Positions 8,797 through 17,582 of a stretch of 64,000 nucleotides of DNA are shown piece by piece. A program made the position numbers and the translations under genes. Origin of the DNA: Bdellovibrionales bacterium CG12_big_fil_rev_8_21_14_0_65_38_15 (GTDB lineage: Bacteria; Bdellovibrionota; Bacteriovoracia; Bacteriovoracales; Bacteriovoracaceae); NCBI GenBank assembly GCA_002787775.1, contig PCUW01000008.1, positions 25,302-89,301 of the forward strand, in the 5' to 3' direction. How positions within the stretch are numbered: the first letter of the stretch is position 1; each line of letters starts with the position of its first letter. Under the pieces are notes generated by a model. It did no database searches. It had not been told where the DNA came from and was given only the letters and a program-made list of their open reading frames with translations.

Positions 8797-10266
8797 GTGT
8801 TCAAAAAAGGTGTTAAGAATTATTTTTTTTCAATTTTAGCATTACTGCTTACTACACTAACTTCATTTTTCACAACCCCATTAATAATTAAATATGCAGG
8901 TGCTAGCTACTTCGGGTTATACCAACTAATTTTACAATATCTTGGTTATTCAATATTTTGTGACTTAGGTATTTCAACGGCATCATTAAGTATTTTAAAT
9001 AAAGCGTTTCATTTAAATTCAAAAAATACTGTAAAAGCAGCAATTCGCCTTGTGTTAAATAAATATTTAAAGGTCATGCCGATCATTTTCATTTTTCAAG
9101 TTCTTTTGACAGTTTTTTTAACGAGCCAGGATGAAACAAAAAACAATACATTAAGTTATATTATCATGGCCCTTCCATTGAGCTTCTTACCGCTAAAAGT
9201 ATATAGTGATTTCCTACGTTCTTCTGAACAAGTTCATATCGTTTCTAAATCAAATACTATTGGATTATTATCAACTTCCTTTCTTGCCATATATCTTTCA
9301 ATAAAAGGTTATGGAATCTTGGGACTAGCTATAAGTTATTTTTTAGGAATGACTCTTATGGCAATTATTCCAATGCTTTATACATTTAAATATCTTTCTA
9401 ATATGCCCAATTTAGAAAATGATGATTATAAAAATGGCCTAGAAGACATAACTATCTCACAGCAAGTTCATGCCTCCATTCAAACTTTATCTGGTCAACT
9501 TAGCTATTCATCCGATGTCATTATCTTATCTTTTTTTGCCTCTAAAGAGATGCTCACAATGTTTTTCATTAATCAAAGACTAGCTCGCTTAATGGACTCT
9601 TTGTTAGTTAATGTCGGAAATAGTTTTTGGTCATCTTTTGCAAATCATCCAGACAAAGACAAAAGAGTTTTCTTTCTTAGAAATATAAATAGCGTTTTTA
9701 TCTTTTTCAGTGGAACAATTTCGCTGCCTTTATTACTTCTTAACCATAAATTCATTAACCTTTGGGTTGGCGAACATTTATTCATAAGTGATTCCTTTAG
9801 TTATATCGTTTTCATGAACTACGCACTATTTGGTCTTCTTTCATTATGGGGATGGATTTTTATTGCTGAAGGAAAACAAGCCTTTATCTCTAGAACAATT
9901 CTTATGGCTGGTTTTATCAATGTAGCAACAAGCATTTTGGGAACTTACTACTTTCATGAAATAGGTCCCGTTCTTGGAACATTTATTTCTTTTTACTTTT
10001 TCTATTTATGGAGTATCAAAAACAAACTCGCTCACATCGGCTATAATGTAGAAAAGGCAATTAAAGATTTTCTTTTAATTTTTTCAATCAACTCCTCAGT
10101 TTTTTGGTTAATTTTAGCTCTCATCGATACTTCATCTTTTTCTACCTATAAAAGCATCGTATTGATTGCATCAATATTTTCAATCTCTTATTTAATTAAT
10201 TCACTTTTACTATTTAAAACCGTTATCCCATCAAAGATTTTTTTAATTATTAAGGAACTTAGATAA
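8797..10266 (+). CDS. Wzx-like oligosaccharide flippase (MOP/MATE superfamily)
   Basis: This 489-residue protein is almost entirely hydrophobic helices, about 12-14 by eye. The N-terminal pattern (two helices, then TTPLIIKYAGASYFGLYQL) matches polysaccharide-synthesis flippases that move undecaprenyl-linked repeat units across the inner membrane. It starts at GTG directly after the stop of the methyltransferase gene and ends directly at the ATG of the acyltransferase gene, so translation is tightly coupled. With the Wzy-like and Wzz-like genes nearby it indicates a Wzx/Wzy-dependent pathway rather than an ABC export route. Confidence 0.88.
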   Translation: MFKKGVKNYFFSILALLLTTLTSFFTTPLIIKYAGASYFGLYQLILQYLGYSIFCDLGISTASLSILNKAFHLNSKNTVKAAIRLVLNKYLKVMPIIFIFQVLLTVFLTSQDETKNNTLSYIIMALPLSFLPLKVYSDFLRSSEQVHIVSKSNTIGLLSTSFLAIYLSIKGYGILGLAISYFLGMTLMAIIPMLYTFKYLSNMPNLENDDYKNGLEDITISQQVHASIQTLSGQLSYSSDVIILSFFASKEMLTMFFINQRLARLMDSLLVNVGNSFWSSFANHPDKDKRVFFLRNINSVFIFFSGTISLPLLLLNHKFINLWVGEHLFISDSFSYIVFMNYALFGLLSLWGWIFIAEGKQAFISRTILMAGFINVATSILGTYYFHEIGPVLGTFISFYFFYLWSIKNKLAHIGYNVEKAIKDFLLIFSINSSVFWLILALIDTSSFSTYKSIVLIASIFSISYLINSLLLFKTVIPSKIFLIIKELR

Positions 10267-10887
10267 ATGTTAAAAAAAATAAGAAATATCTTTAACTATA
10301 ATTTTTCGTTACATTTTCGTTTTCTTTTTAATGTTAATGCAAAAAGAATTCGTTTTTTAGGTCCGTTTGAATTTAATGTAGATAAGAATTCCATCATTTC
10401 TTCAACTAATAACTCTGCTTGCTTTATAGGTAGCCCAATAGGGGCAACTGGAAGAAAAAGTTTGATTACACAAATTAAACTGAAAAAAAACTCTAAATTA
10501 ATTTTGGGCGAAAATTCTATTATTGGAAGTGGATGCACTGTTAGCTGCAATTCAAATGCGATTATCTCAATAGGAAAAAATAGTTATATTGCCTCAACAT
10601 CAATCTTAAGCTCAAGCCAATCAGTAACAATAGGCGAAAACTGTTCAATTTCTTGGAATGTTACTATTATGGATGATGATGGGCACACTTTTAGAAATCA
10701 TAAACAAGTGAAAGCAATTACAATTGGAAATAATGTTTGGATTGGAGCAAATAGCATTATCCTTAAAGGAGTTAACCTTGGAGACAATGTAGTCGTTGGA
10801 ACTGGCTCTGTCGTAACGAAGTCTTTTCCTAATAATTCAGTTATTGCAGGAGTACCTGCAAAACTGATTAAAACAATTACTGACTAG
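10267..10887 (+). CDS. Left-handed beta-helix (hexapeptide) acyltransferase
   Basis: This 206-residue protein has hexapeptide repeats in the C-terminal two thirds (for example IIGSGCTVSCNSNAIISIG, then IGENCSISWNVTIMDDDGHT). The trimerisation/active-site region GNNVWIGANSIILKGVNLGD is followed by the closing VVGTGSVVTKSFPNNSVIAG and VPAKLI, the standard end of WbbJ/NodL-type O-acetyltransferases. The catalytic His is in DDDGHT. It probably acetylates a sugar of the repeat unit using acetyl-CoA. It is the last gene of the plus-strand run and converges on the SLBB gene with a three-base gap and no terminator visible. Confidence 0.9.
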   Translation: MLKKIRNIFNYNFSLHFRFLFNVNAKRIRFLGPFEFNVDKNSIISSTNNSACFIGSPIGATGRKSLITQIKLKKNSKLILGENSIIGSGCTVSCNSNAIISIGKNSYIASTSILSSSQSVTIGENCSISWNVTIMDDDGHTFRNHKQVKAITIGNNVWIGANSIILKGVNLGDNVVVGTGSVVTKSFPNNSVIAGVPAKLIKTITD

Positions 10888-10890
10888 CAA

Positions 10891-11436
10891 TTAATTTTTC
10901 CTAACTTCTCTATAGATAATTATTGAAGATAAAATTGTAGCTACAACACCAATAAGAGATGTGTAATAGGCTCGGTCTTCTCTAAATGTCGACCTTTCCG
11001 CAAAGATCGTATCTCTAGGCTTTAATTCAGTAGCAAAAGCCTCACTATCTCCACCCTCTGAAACATCAAAACTTCTTGTTTCGACAGTATCACCGTTTCT
11101 CTGTGTTAGCTTTATATTATCGGACTTAGCTGTTGCAGTAACTCCTCCTGCAATTGAAAGCCCTTCGACAAGACTGGATCCTATCGGTATGAAATGTAGT
11201 CCAGGTTTTTGAACCTCGCCCCAAATATGAACAGGAATCAAAACTTTTCCTTTAATCACAGGTGAATAATATATACTTCCCATAATCTTACCAAGCCCTT
11301 CAACTTCTGAAGGAAGAGCCAACTCTTTCAAGTCTATTGTAGAAGCTGACTTCTTTGATGTGCTCTTAGCAAAACTTGGAAAAGAGCAAGACAAGAGAGA
11401 GTAAATCAAAAGATAGCTGAGTGTTTTGTTTTTCAT
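10891..11436 (-). CDS. Stand-alone SLBB-domain polysaccharide export-like protein
   Basis: This 181-residue protein has an N-terminal signal peptide (about 1-23, ending SFA). A single SLBB-type beta-grasp domain follows (about 67-150; core IWGEVQKPGLHFIPIGSSLV and a later LKPRDTIFAE closure), then a C-terminal transmembrane helix (about 159-176). Wza-type export proteins normally have a polysaccharide-export (PES) domain before two SLBB domains and a C-terminal barrel helix; here only one SLBB plus helix is present. It may be a minimal or accessory outer-membrane export component. It is transcribed alone, divergent from the polymerase gene with an 86-base gap. Confidence 0.75.
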   Translation of the reverse strand: MKNKTLSYLLIYSLLSCSFPSFAKSTSKKSASTIDLKELALPSEVEGLGKIMGSIYYSPVIKGKVLIPVHIWGEVQKPGLHFIPIGSSLVEGLSIAGGVTATAKSDNIKLTQRNGDTVETRSFDVSEGGDSEAFATELKPRDTIFAERSTFREDRAYYTSLIGVVATILSSIIIYREVRKN

Positions 11437-11522
11437 GCTGCATAATATAAACTCACACTACAATATTGGCAAATTTTTTTGTTTATGGACGACAGCGTTA
11501 ACTTTATATTTTATACTTAACT

Positions 11523-13064
11523 ATGCTTAATCCTAATATTAATGATCAAACAAAAGAGACAGTTAAGACTCTGCCAATTAAAAACTACGAAGTTTTAAGT
11601 ATTTTACTTTACGTCATTCATATTGGATTAAACCTCGCACAAATATCCGCAATTAAATATTTCTATCTTCTAGAAGTTTTAGTCTTTCTAATCCTCGCTC
11701 TCAAATATTCTTGGAAAGATTTATTCATACCAACCATTGTCTTTTTTTTTATTGAAGGCCAAGGGCGAGTCCTAGGCCAATATAATCCCTTTCATCGAGT
11801 TGTATTTGATGCCTATCTCTTCATTTTAGTAGCAAAACACTATATTGCTAAAAAGGCGCTAACATTACCCGAGAAGATTCCACTATTCTTTAAACTTGTA
11901 ATCATAGGTCATTTTGGCTGGTATATTGTCCAATTCTTTAATGTCAATTCAGTCGGACCGTTAGGCCCATTAGTTGCTACTAAAATTTATATTTTTCCAA
12001 TATTTATGTTCTTTATGTTTCTAGACCAGCCACTTGAAGCCACTACAAAAGCCTTTAATAAAAGATATTTATTCATTGTCTTAATCCTTATTTTGCAGTT
12101 TATCCTTATTTTTTTTCAAATTAGTAGTGGAGATACTTCTGTTTTAAATTTGAGCTCTTATTATTCAAAATCAATGGATCAAGCATTCACTGGAGAATTC
12201 TTTAGACCATATGGAACAAGTTTTGTTCCTGGTGGTGTCTCTATCTATATAGCGCTAAGTACTGCTTTCTTATTTATTACAAAAACATATAGACCATGGG
12301 CAATCCCTTTAAATATCATAACAACAGTACTTTTAATAGCAGCACTTTTTGTCCTACAAGTAAGAGTTGGACTTATTCTAGCCTTTCTCGTCATTTCCTA
12401 TAGCTCACTTATTATTGTTCTACGTTCTAAAAAACGTGTCTTTGGTCTCATTATTTTTTTCCTGACTTTATCGTTAGTGCCAATCTTTTTTGATAATATC
12501 CTTATTGTGCAAGAATATTTCCCCGAAGTTAATTTAAAAAAATCAATTGAGAGGATTCAAGATATTTCAAATACAGAGGACCTATCAAGCAAGAGAGCAT
12601 CATTTGATTTAAGTCTTTTTGCATCTGTTTTTATGGATCGTTTAGAAAAAGCGCCTCTAGGTCTTGGACCTGGAAGAACAGGTGCAGCAGCAGGTATGTT
12701 TAAGGATATTATTGAAGATGATCCAATATACGATTTAGCATTTAGTTGGAGTCTAGATAATCTGTATATTAGCCTAGTTATTGACCTTGGAATTGGCATG
12801 ATATTTTATACAATGCTGATTGTAGGACTACCGCTATATACCTTTTGGCGAAGCTTGATTTATTGGCAAAAAAATAAACTAAAAACAAATATTTCATTAA
12901 TATCCCTAGGAACTCTTTTAGTTACATTACTAACTTCTTGGGGTGGACTAAGTATTCCTTATAATCCAGTTTCTTTCTTTTTCTGGTTTTGGTTAGCTCA
13001 TTCGATTAATAGTTTAGATCGCGAAAGTAAATTAGAAGTGCAACCTATTTCGCAAGTAGATTAA
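11523..13064 (+). CDS. Wzy-like O-antigen polymerase / ligase
   Basis: This 513-residue membrane protein has about 12 hydrophobic helices and one large periplasmic-size loop (about residues 330-410) before the last three helices, the classical topology of O-antigen polymerases (Wzy) and ligases (WaaL). The loop contains LGLGPGRTGAAAG, a glycine/arginine pattern seen in such loops, preceded by several Arg. Sequence conservation in this group is low, so polymerase versus ligase cannot be separated; the Wzx/Wzz-like neighbours favour polymerase. Its last 33 bases overlap the convergent acyltransferase-3 gene. Confidence 0.78.
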   Translation: MLNPNINDQTKETVKTLPIKNYEVLSILLYVIHIGLNLAQISAIKYFYLLEVLVFLILALKYSWKDLFIPTIVFFFIEGQGRVLGQYNPFHRVVFDAYLFILVAKHYIAKKALTLPEKIPLFFKLVIIGHFGWYIVQFFNVNSVGPLGPLVATKIYIFPIFMFFMFLDQPLEATTKAFNKRYLFIVLILILQFILIFFQISSGDTSVLNLSSYYSKSMDQAFTGEFFRPYGTSFVPGGVSIYIALSTAFLFITKTYRPWAIPLNIITTVLLIAALFVLQVRVGLILAFLVISYSSLIIVLRSKKRVFGLIIFFLTLSLVPIFFDNILIVQEYFPEVNLKKSIERIQDISNTEDLSSKRASFDLSLFASVFMDRLEKAPLGLGPGRTGAAAGMFKDIIEDDPIYDLAFSWSLDNLYISLVIDLGIGMIFYTMLIVGLPLYTFWRSLIYWQKNKLKTNISLISLGTLLVTLLTSWGGLSIPYNPVSFFFWFWLAHSINSLDRESKLEVQPISQVD

Positions 13065-14084
13065 TATTGGTTTTTCTACAAGTCTATAAAAGACCCAGCC
13101 AGCAATCACAGAAAAAACGGTAATAAACACGATGTTCAAAAGAGGAAGAGACTCAAACAATTTATAAGATATTAAAATCCTGGATAATAAAGACATCAAA
13201 GGAAAATGAACTAAGTAAATAGAATATGAAGCATCCCCTAGTTCAATCATCCATTTTGGAATTTCAAACTGACTAGCTCTTTCCCACATAATAACACCAA
13301 ATAACATAGCAAAAAATAAAGGCCCGTAAATAACAATGCTATGAGACTTATGAAAATAATGACTAAATTCAGCTTCAAAGTAACCAACTACAAAATATGC
13401 AACAAACGAAAACACAAACAAAATTTTGCCAAACAAAAATTTTGTTTTATTAAGAACTAAACTCGCAATTAAACAACCTGCTAAGAACTCTAAATTAAAC
13501 GGGCTAAACAAAAATTTAAAAATATAAGGTGCATCAAAATAGACAACGTTCAAATCACAAGCATAAAAAAAGAGAGACAATAGTGTTAAAAGAAAATAAA
13601 AGTGAAATTTGAATGAGGACAGTCCATAAAATCCAAGAGCAAACAATAAATAAAACCAAACCTCATGCTTTAAAGTCCAAGCCACCCCTAAGATTGGTTC
13701 TAATGAATTTGGGAAAAGAAAAAAACTCGTTAAGAATGTCGACACATATCGATAATGATCCAAACCATAACGAGGAAAAATAAGATAAAAGAACGTTAAT
13801 GGAATAAGAGTGCACCAGTAAATTGGAAAGATTCTAACAAATCTACTTTTCAAATAAGGTATAAATGAAGGATTTTTAATTGTAGTGGTGTAAAATATAA
13901 CAAAACCACTTAAAATGAAGAAAAAATCAACTCCAGTATATCCAAACTGAAAATAGTCTCCAAGAAAACTAATACCAAATTTTTTATTCGAAGTAAGAGT
14001 TGCATGTCTTAAGACAACCATCAAAGCAGCAAAGCCACGCAAGGCTTGTACACCTGTAAAATACTGCCTTTTGCTGTCTACCAT
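13032..14084 (-). CDS. Acyltransferase family 3 (OafA/NodX-like)
   Basis: This 350-residue integral membrane protein opens with YFTGVQALRGFAALMVVLRH, whose R and H are the catalytic-site residues of acyltransferase-3 proteins. GYTGVDFFFILSGFVIFY follows, then about nine more helices ending VHFPLMSLLSR, another family landmark. Family members O-acylate sugars of O-antigens, Nod factors or exopolysaccharides. The enzyme consists of the membrane domain only, without the SGNH extension. It converges on the polymerase gene (33-base overlap) and sits 26 bases upstream of nothing else in its strand except intergenic sequence, so it may be the end of the minus-strand Wzz/BY-kinase-like operon. Confidence 0.9.
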   Translation of the reverse strand: MVDSKRQYFTGVQALRGFAALMVVLRHATLTSNKKFGISFLGDYFQFGYTGVDFFFILSGFVIFYTTTIKNPSFIPYLKSRFVRIFPIYWCTLIPLTFFYLIFPRYGLDHYRYVSTFLTSFFLFPNSLEPILGVAWTLKHEVWFYLLFALGFYGLSSFKFHFYFLLTLLSLFFYACDLNVVYFDAPYIFKFLFSPFNLEFLAGCLIASLVLNKTKFLFGKILFVFSFVAYFVVGYFEAEFSHYFHKSHSIVIYGPLFFAMLFGVIMWERASQFEIPKWMIELGDASYSIYLVHFPLMSLLSRILISYKLFESLPLLNIVFITVFSVIAGWVFYRLVEKPILIYLRNRLHF

Positions 14085-14110
14085 TGCAACCTAACACAAC
14101 CGTGTTGAAA

Positions 14111-15601
14111 TCAAAGCTCTGGAACTTCACCCAAAATTTCAATATCTCTGAAGTTATTTTTAAAGTCTTCTTTGTCTACAATTCTTTCATCAAATAAATA
14201 TCTTAAAAGAATTCCAAGAATGACTAAAAATATACTTACAAACAAAGAAAAAGCAATCGTTGCAGATAGCTTATGTCTTTTATAGTGTTTATTTCCAAGC
14301 AAGTAATTATCAAAAACTATGTCGGACACAACCGTGCCCTCTACAAGTTTAAGCTGTAACATCTTTTGTTCAAGTAGCTTTAGGTACTCAAGAGAAGGCT
14401 GATGCTCCTCAAGCTCACTAGAAATCTCTTTGACCTTAGATAGCAATGCATTTCTATCACCTTCAATATCTTTAACATTCTGCTCTAATTCTTTAATTTG
14501 GTCTCCAAGAACTTTACCTTGAAACTCTACGTAATCTTTTGACTTTTCTTTGTCAGCTTTAAATGTTTCAAAGTTAGCAGCAATTTTTGATTTTTCTAGC
14601 TCTGCGATTTCAGCATTTATTTTTTTAAGATTATTATTAAGATCCTGAACAATTTGTTTATCGTCAGCAGATTCAGAAAAAGAAGTTCCCTCAAGTGCAA
14701 CTAAATCAGCAGATATTAGATCTTTTTTAATCTTTAATTTCTGAAATCTCTCCCAATCTGACTTTAACTTCTTGTCTATGTCTTTGTTTATTGTTTTTTT
14801 TGTTAATTTTGACGAAATAGCAATTTGCGAATACTCCATTCTTTTTTCTTCAAGAGACAACTGATAAAGAGAAAGTTTTTTCTCCAAACCCTCCATCTGC
14901 ATTTTTGCCTGAGCCAATTGACGATTTTTTTCCATAATATCTAATTTCTGAAGTGAATCTCTTCTATTTTTTATTAATTCTTCAGAAATTTTTCTTTGTT
15001 CGGAAAGCGAGTGAGCTATAGTCTCTGATCTATACTCAACAAAAGCCTCGCTTATTGCACTTATAATCTTTTTTGTTGTGTACTCATCTAAAGTTTTTGC
15101 CGTTGCAATATATCTATTACTAACAGTGTCATCCCCTACTATAGTAAAAAAGCTGCTAATAATTGCTCTAACTTTTCCAATTTCACAATCGCGATCTAAA
15201 CAATCTGAAAACATCTGTTTTGTATTTTTTTTATTCGCTTCATAAATTGAAGTAAAAGACATTGAAGCGAAATCTGGGTCTTTTACGATTTTTTCAGACA
15301 CTCTTTGCAAAAAATCTACGGATTTTGCCATGCCAATAATCTCATTAGCACTAATACGATCTGTTTTTTCACCAAGCAAAGTTGCAATTTGCTGCGTTGG
15401 TGAATTATCAAAAGCTGCAACATTCCTAAAAGCAATTTGAGACATATAAATATCATGCTGTCTCAAATAGAAATAGGCTGACACGATTGTAACAATGACT
15501 GGAATTGTGCATGAGATCCATAAATACTTAGAGGCGAGTTTCAATAAAAAATGCCAATTAAGGATACTAAATTCTGAAAACACTGCACTTATATTTTTCA
15601 T
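14111..15601 (-). CDS. Wzz/GumC-like polysaccharide co-polymerase with long coiled coil
   Basis: This 496-residue protein has an N-terminal transmembrane helix (about 30-47), a long periplasmic region dominated by coiled coil (about 195-415, heptads rich in Lys/Glu/Leu), and a C-terminal transmembrane helix (about 446-467). This is the polysaccharide co-polymerase layout that sets chain length. The Pro-rich segment usual before the second helix is weak. The short cytoplasmic tail ends near ILGEVPEL, the same sequence context that joins the kinase domain in fused PCP-2a proteins. Here the kinase-like part is separate, in the two genes just upstream. The gap to the 15608 gene is six bases. Confidence 0.85.
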   Translation of the reverse strand: MKNISAVFSEFSILNWHFLLKLASKYLWISCTIPVIVTIVSAYFYLRQHDIYMSQIAFRNVAAFDNSPTQQIATLLGEKTDRISANEIIGMAKSVDFLQRVSEKIVKDPDFASMSFTSIYEANKKNTKQMFSDCLDRDCEIGKVRAIISSFFTIVGDDTVSNRYIATAKTLDEYTTKKIISAISEAFVEYRSETIAHSLSEQRKISEELIKNRRDSLQKLDIMEKNRQLAQAKMQMEGLEKKLSLYQLSLEEKRMEYSQIAISSKLTKKTINKDIDKKLKSDWERFQKLKIKKDLISADLVALEGTSFSESADDKQIVQDLNNNLKKINAEIAELEKSKIAANFETFKADKEKSKDYVEFQGKVLGDQIKELEQNVKDIEGDRNALLSKVKEISSELEEHQPSLEYLKLLEQKMLQLKLVEGTVVSDIVFDNYLLGNKHYKRHKLSATIAFSLFVSIFLVILGILLRYLFDERIVDKEDFKNNFRDIEILGEVPEL

Positions 15602-15607
15602 ATTTAA

Positions 15608-16327
15608 TTACTTTTTATCTTTATTCTCCGGCGATAAAGGCGAAAAAATCGCACCCTTTAAAGAGATCCCATGAGATTCATAAAATTCTTTAATATCTTC
15701 TACATCAGTAGTGGTTAAAGTATTTCTTGCAACAATTAATGTTATTATTTTAAACGAATAAAGCAAACGATGAAAGAAATGAAGATTTTGTCGCATGATA
15801 TTTATTGATGGTGTATTCCAAAGAACAATATCGTAACTTTTCACAGCCGCAATAACCTCATCAAGCACCTGATCTCTTTGGGACCCTACTGCCAACATTT
15901 CATCTATATCCATGATTGATAAATTACTTCCAAAGCCATAAACCCTAGCCTTGCTTAGTGGCTTCAGGTCATTTGGATCAAGCGATGACACTTCAGACGC
16001 CTCAAAGAACTTTAAAATTTCGCCATCCTTTCCACTTGTCATCAAAAGAATATGTTTGTCGCGAATTACATCAGCTAAATAGCATCCGATGGCAAAGACA
16101 GCCTTTTTTTGGCTGTCATCATAACCCGTACTCGAAAAAACAACTCGGTCATCCCCTGCTTCTATATATTTTCGAAGTGATTCACCAAGTTTTGCGACAT
16201 GTTTAAAGTTTCTTATTCTACAGACAACCTCGCTAGTACTATGACAGTCACCACCATCAACTCTAACGAACGCTTGTTTTGAAGGACGTTTGAAGTGAAG
16301 AGTCTCGTCACCATCATCAAGACTCAC
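15608..16327 (-). CDS. Degenerate BY-kinase/ParA-like protein (predicted pseudo-ATPase)
   Basis: This 239-residue protein starts at GTG (16327), overlapping the upstream stop as GTGA. After an N-terminal leader of about 35 residues the order of elements follows CpsD/Wzc kinase domains: a regulatory helix (KLGESLRKYIEAG), a strand in the P-loop position (VVFSSTGYDDSQKKAVFAIG), a strand at the Walker A' site (HILLMTSGKDGE), a strand at the Walker B site (YDIVLWNTPSI) and a late VARN strand. The GKS/T of Walker A reads QKKA, and the Asp of Walker B is Asn. There is no C-terminal Tyr cluster. I infer a non-catalytic partner of the Wzz-like protein encoded next to it. Homology is judged by eye only. 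Confidence 0.6.
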   Translation of the reverse strand: MSLDDGDETLHFKRPSKQAFVRVDGGDCHSTSEVVCRIRNFKHVAKLGESLRKYIEAGDDRVVFSSTGYDDSQKKAVFAIGCYLADVIRDKHILLMTSGKDGEILKFFEASEVSSLDPNDLKPLSKARVYGFGSNLSIMDIDEMLAVGSQRDQVLDEVIAAVKSYDIVLWNTPSINIMRQNLHFFHRLLYSFKIITLIVARNTLTTTDVEDIKEFYESHGISLKGAIFSPLSPENKDKK

Positions 16328-17457
16328 TTACTATCCCCTTCTTTAAGGACAACACCTTTAACAGTGAAGCCATAACATCTCATAAAATGAAGTTCTTCAC
16401 GAACTTCTTTAATAGACATTTTGGCAGTATCAACAATAAGTGTAAATGAGTTTATAAGACGATACATAGGCAGCATACGCCCCATATCCTCTTCTGCTTT
16501 ACTTCGCACAGGAAGGTCTATGAACAATGGCTGGGCCATTTCTCTAGAAAAGTTAACGAAATCTTGCATCCCTTGATTTGATAGTTCAAGAAAGTCATTT
16601 AAACGAATTAATGATACACCAGCAACTTTTTCGTACTTTAAACCGTAATCTTCAAATTCAAAACATTCAGTTTTACCCAGTGAAGTTTCAATTTCTTGTT
16701 TTACAGATTCGTACTCCTCGCCAAGGATAGCGCATACATTTAGACTTCTCTGATAAGTCATAAATGCAATCAATCCATATAATGTATTTCTTTTTGAAAT
16801 AGTCCCAGCCGTGCCGTGAAAACCAAAGACTAATAGGCCCTGGTCTAAATCTTTTGCATAACTTGAGCCAAGTCTAAAAGCCTCATGATGGTTCTTTAGA
16901 CGAAAGAAAATCTCTGAAGTATCAACATTTGATCTTTTCAAACGAAGTTGCGTCAATCTGACAGGCGCAGAGGCGGAAACTTCTTTATTAAGTTTATTGC
17001 TCTCAACTTGGACAGGTTTATTCATTCTTTTTTCAAAGTTTAGAGCATGATTTAGCTTAATTTCTTTATTCTTTTTAGAAGGAGTTGTTGGTGTCTTTTC
17101 TTCTATTGCTTGAGGTTTAGTCGCCTCCTGACCACCTACAAGTTTTAGATAACCTTCTTTAACAGGTAGGGCCTTAGTAGTATCTTTTTTACCAAGAATA
17201 AGTCGGTGACTTGTAGCCTCATCTAGTCTAATTTTTTCGATAATTATTTCTTGAATATCATTGTTACCACTTAATAGTTCAATTAATTCTGTAACATTAA
17301 TTTCTGCGCTAGAGCCTTCGCTATTTACGATCTTAAGACGATCATAACCATGTTTTAGATATTCTAATAAGCGGCGATATTGAACGTCAGTAAGACTTCT
17401 ACGAATGTCTTCGTGATCAATACTTAAACTAGCTTTTTTAGAAAGAGCATTTTCCAT
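16324..17457 (-). CDS. Second degenerate BY-kinase-like protein with extra N-terminal domain
   Basis: This 377-residue protein has a novel N-terminal domain (about 1-110; helical, then a beta segment DRLKIVNSEGSSAEINVTEL), a linker rich in Lys/Thr/Pro (about 110-175), and a C-terminal domain (about 180-375) laid out like the neighbouring 239-residue protein. Aligned landmarks are RLKNHHEAFRLGSSYAKDL, a P-loop-position segment GFHGTAGTISKRNTLYGL, a Walker B-like PLFIDLPVRSK and a final GVVLKEG strand. The P-loop lacks a proper GK(S/T). It has no transmembrane segment. It is the first gene of the minus-strand PCP operon, with GGAAG before its ATG. It may be a cytosolic regulator of chain length or assembly; the function is inferred. 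Confidence 0.6.
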   Translation of the reverse strand: MENALSKKASLSIDHEDIRRSLTDVQYRRLLEYLKHGYDRLKIVNSEGSSAEINVTELIELLSGNNDIQEIIIEKIRLDEATSHRLILGKKDTTKALPVKEGYLKLVGGQEATKPQAIEEKTPTTPSKKNKEIKLNHALNFEKRMNKPVQVESNKLNKEVSASAPVRLTQLRLKRSNVDTSEIFFRLKNHHEAFRLGSSYAKDLDQGLLVFGFHGTAGTISKRNTLYGLIAFMTYQRSLNVCAILGEEYESVKQEIETSLGKTECFEFEDYGLKYEKVAGVSLIRLNDFLELSNQGMQDFVNFSREMAQPLFIDLPVRSKAEEDMGRMLPMYRLINSFTLIVDTAKMSIKEVREELHFMRCYGFTVKGVVLKEGDSK

Positions 17458-17516
17458 TAGCTTCCAATTCTCCTCAGAATAAACACAAGACTTCGAGAGG
17501 ATACTAGTGATATTCT

Positions 17517-17537
17517 AGCAGAATATAAATATCTGCT
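17517..17537. promoter_or_regulatory. Inverted repeat in the divergent promoter region of two glycan operons
   Basis: AGCAGA (17517-17522) and TCTGCT (17532-17537) are perfect arms around an AT-only nine-base spacer. They sit in the 125-base gap between the minus-strand BY-kinase-like operon and the plus-strand glycosyltransferase operon at 17583. The position suggests an operator that could control both directions. No matching regulator is encoded nearby. Confidence 0.35.
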
Positions 17538-17582
17538 GGTGCTAAATAAAATTCGGCAAAAATTAACAAAACGCTGAGAATT

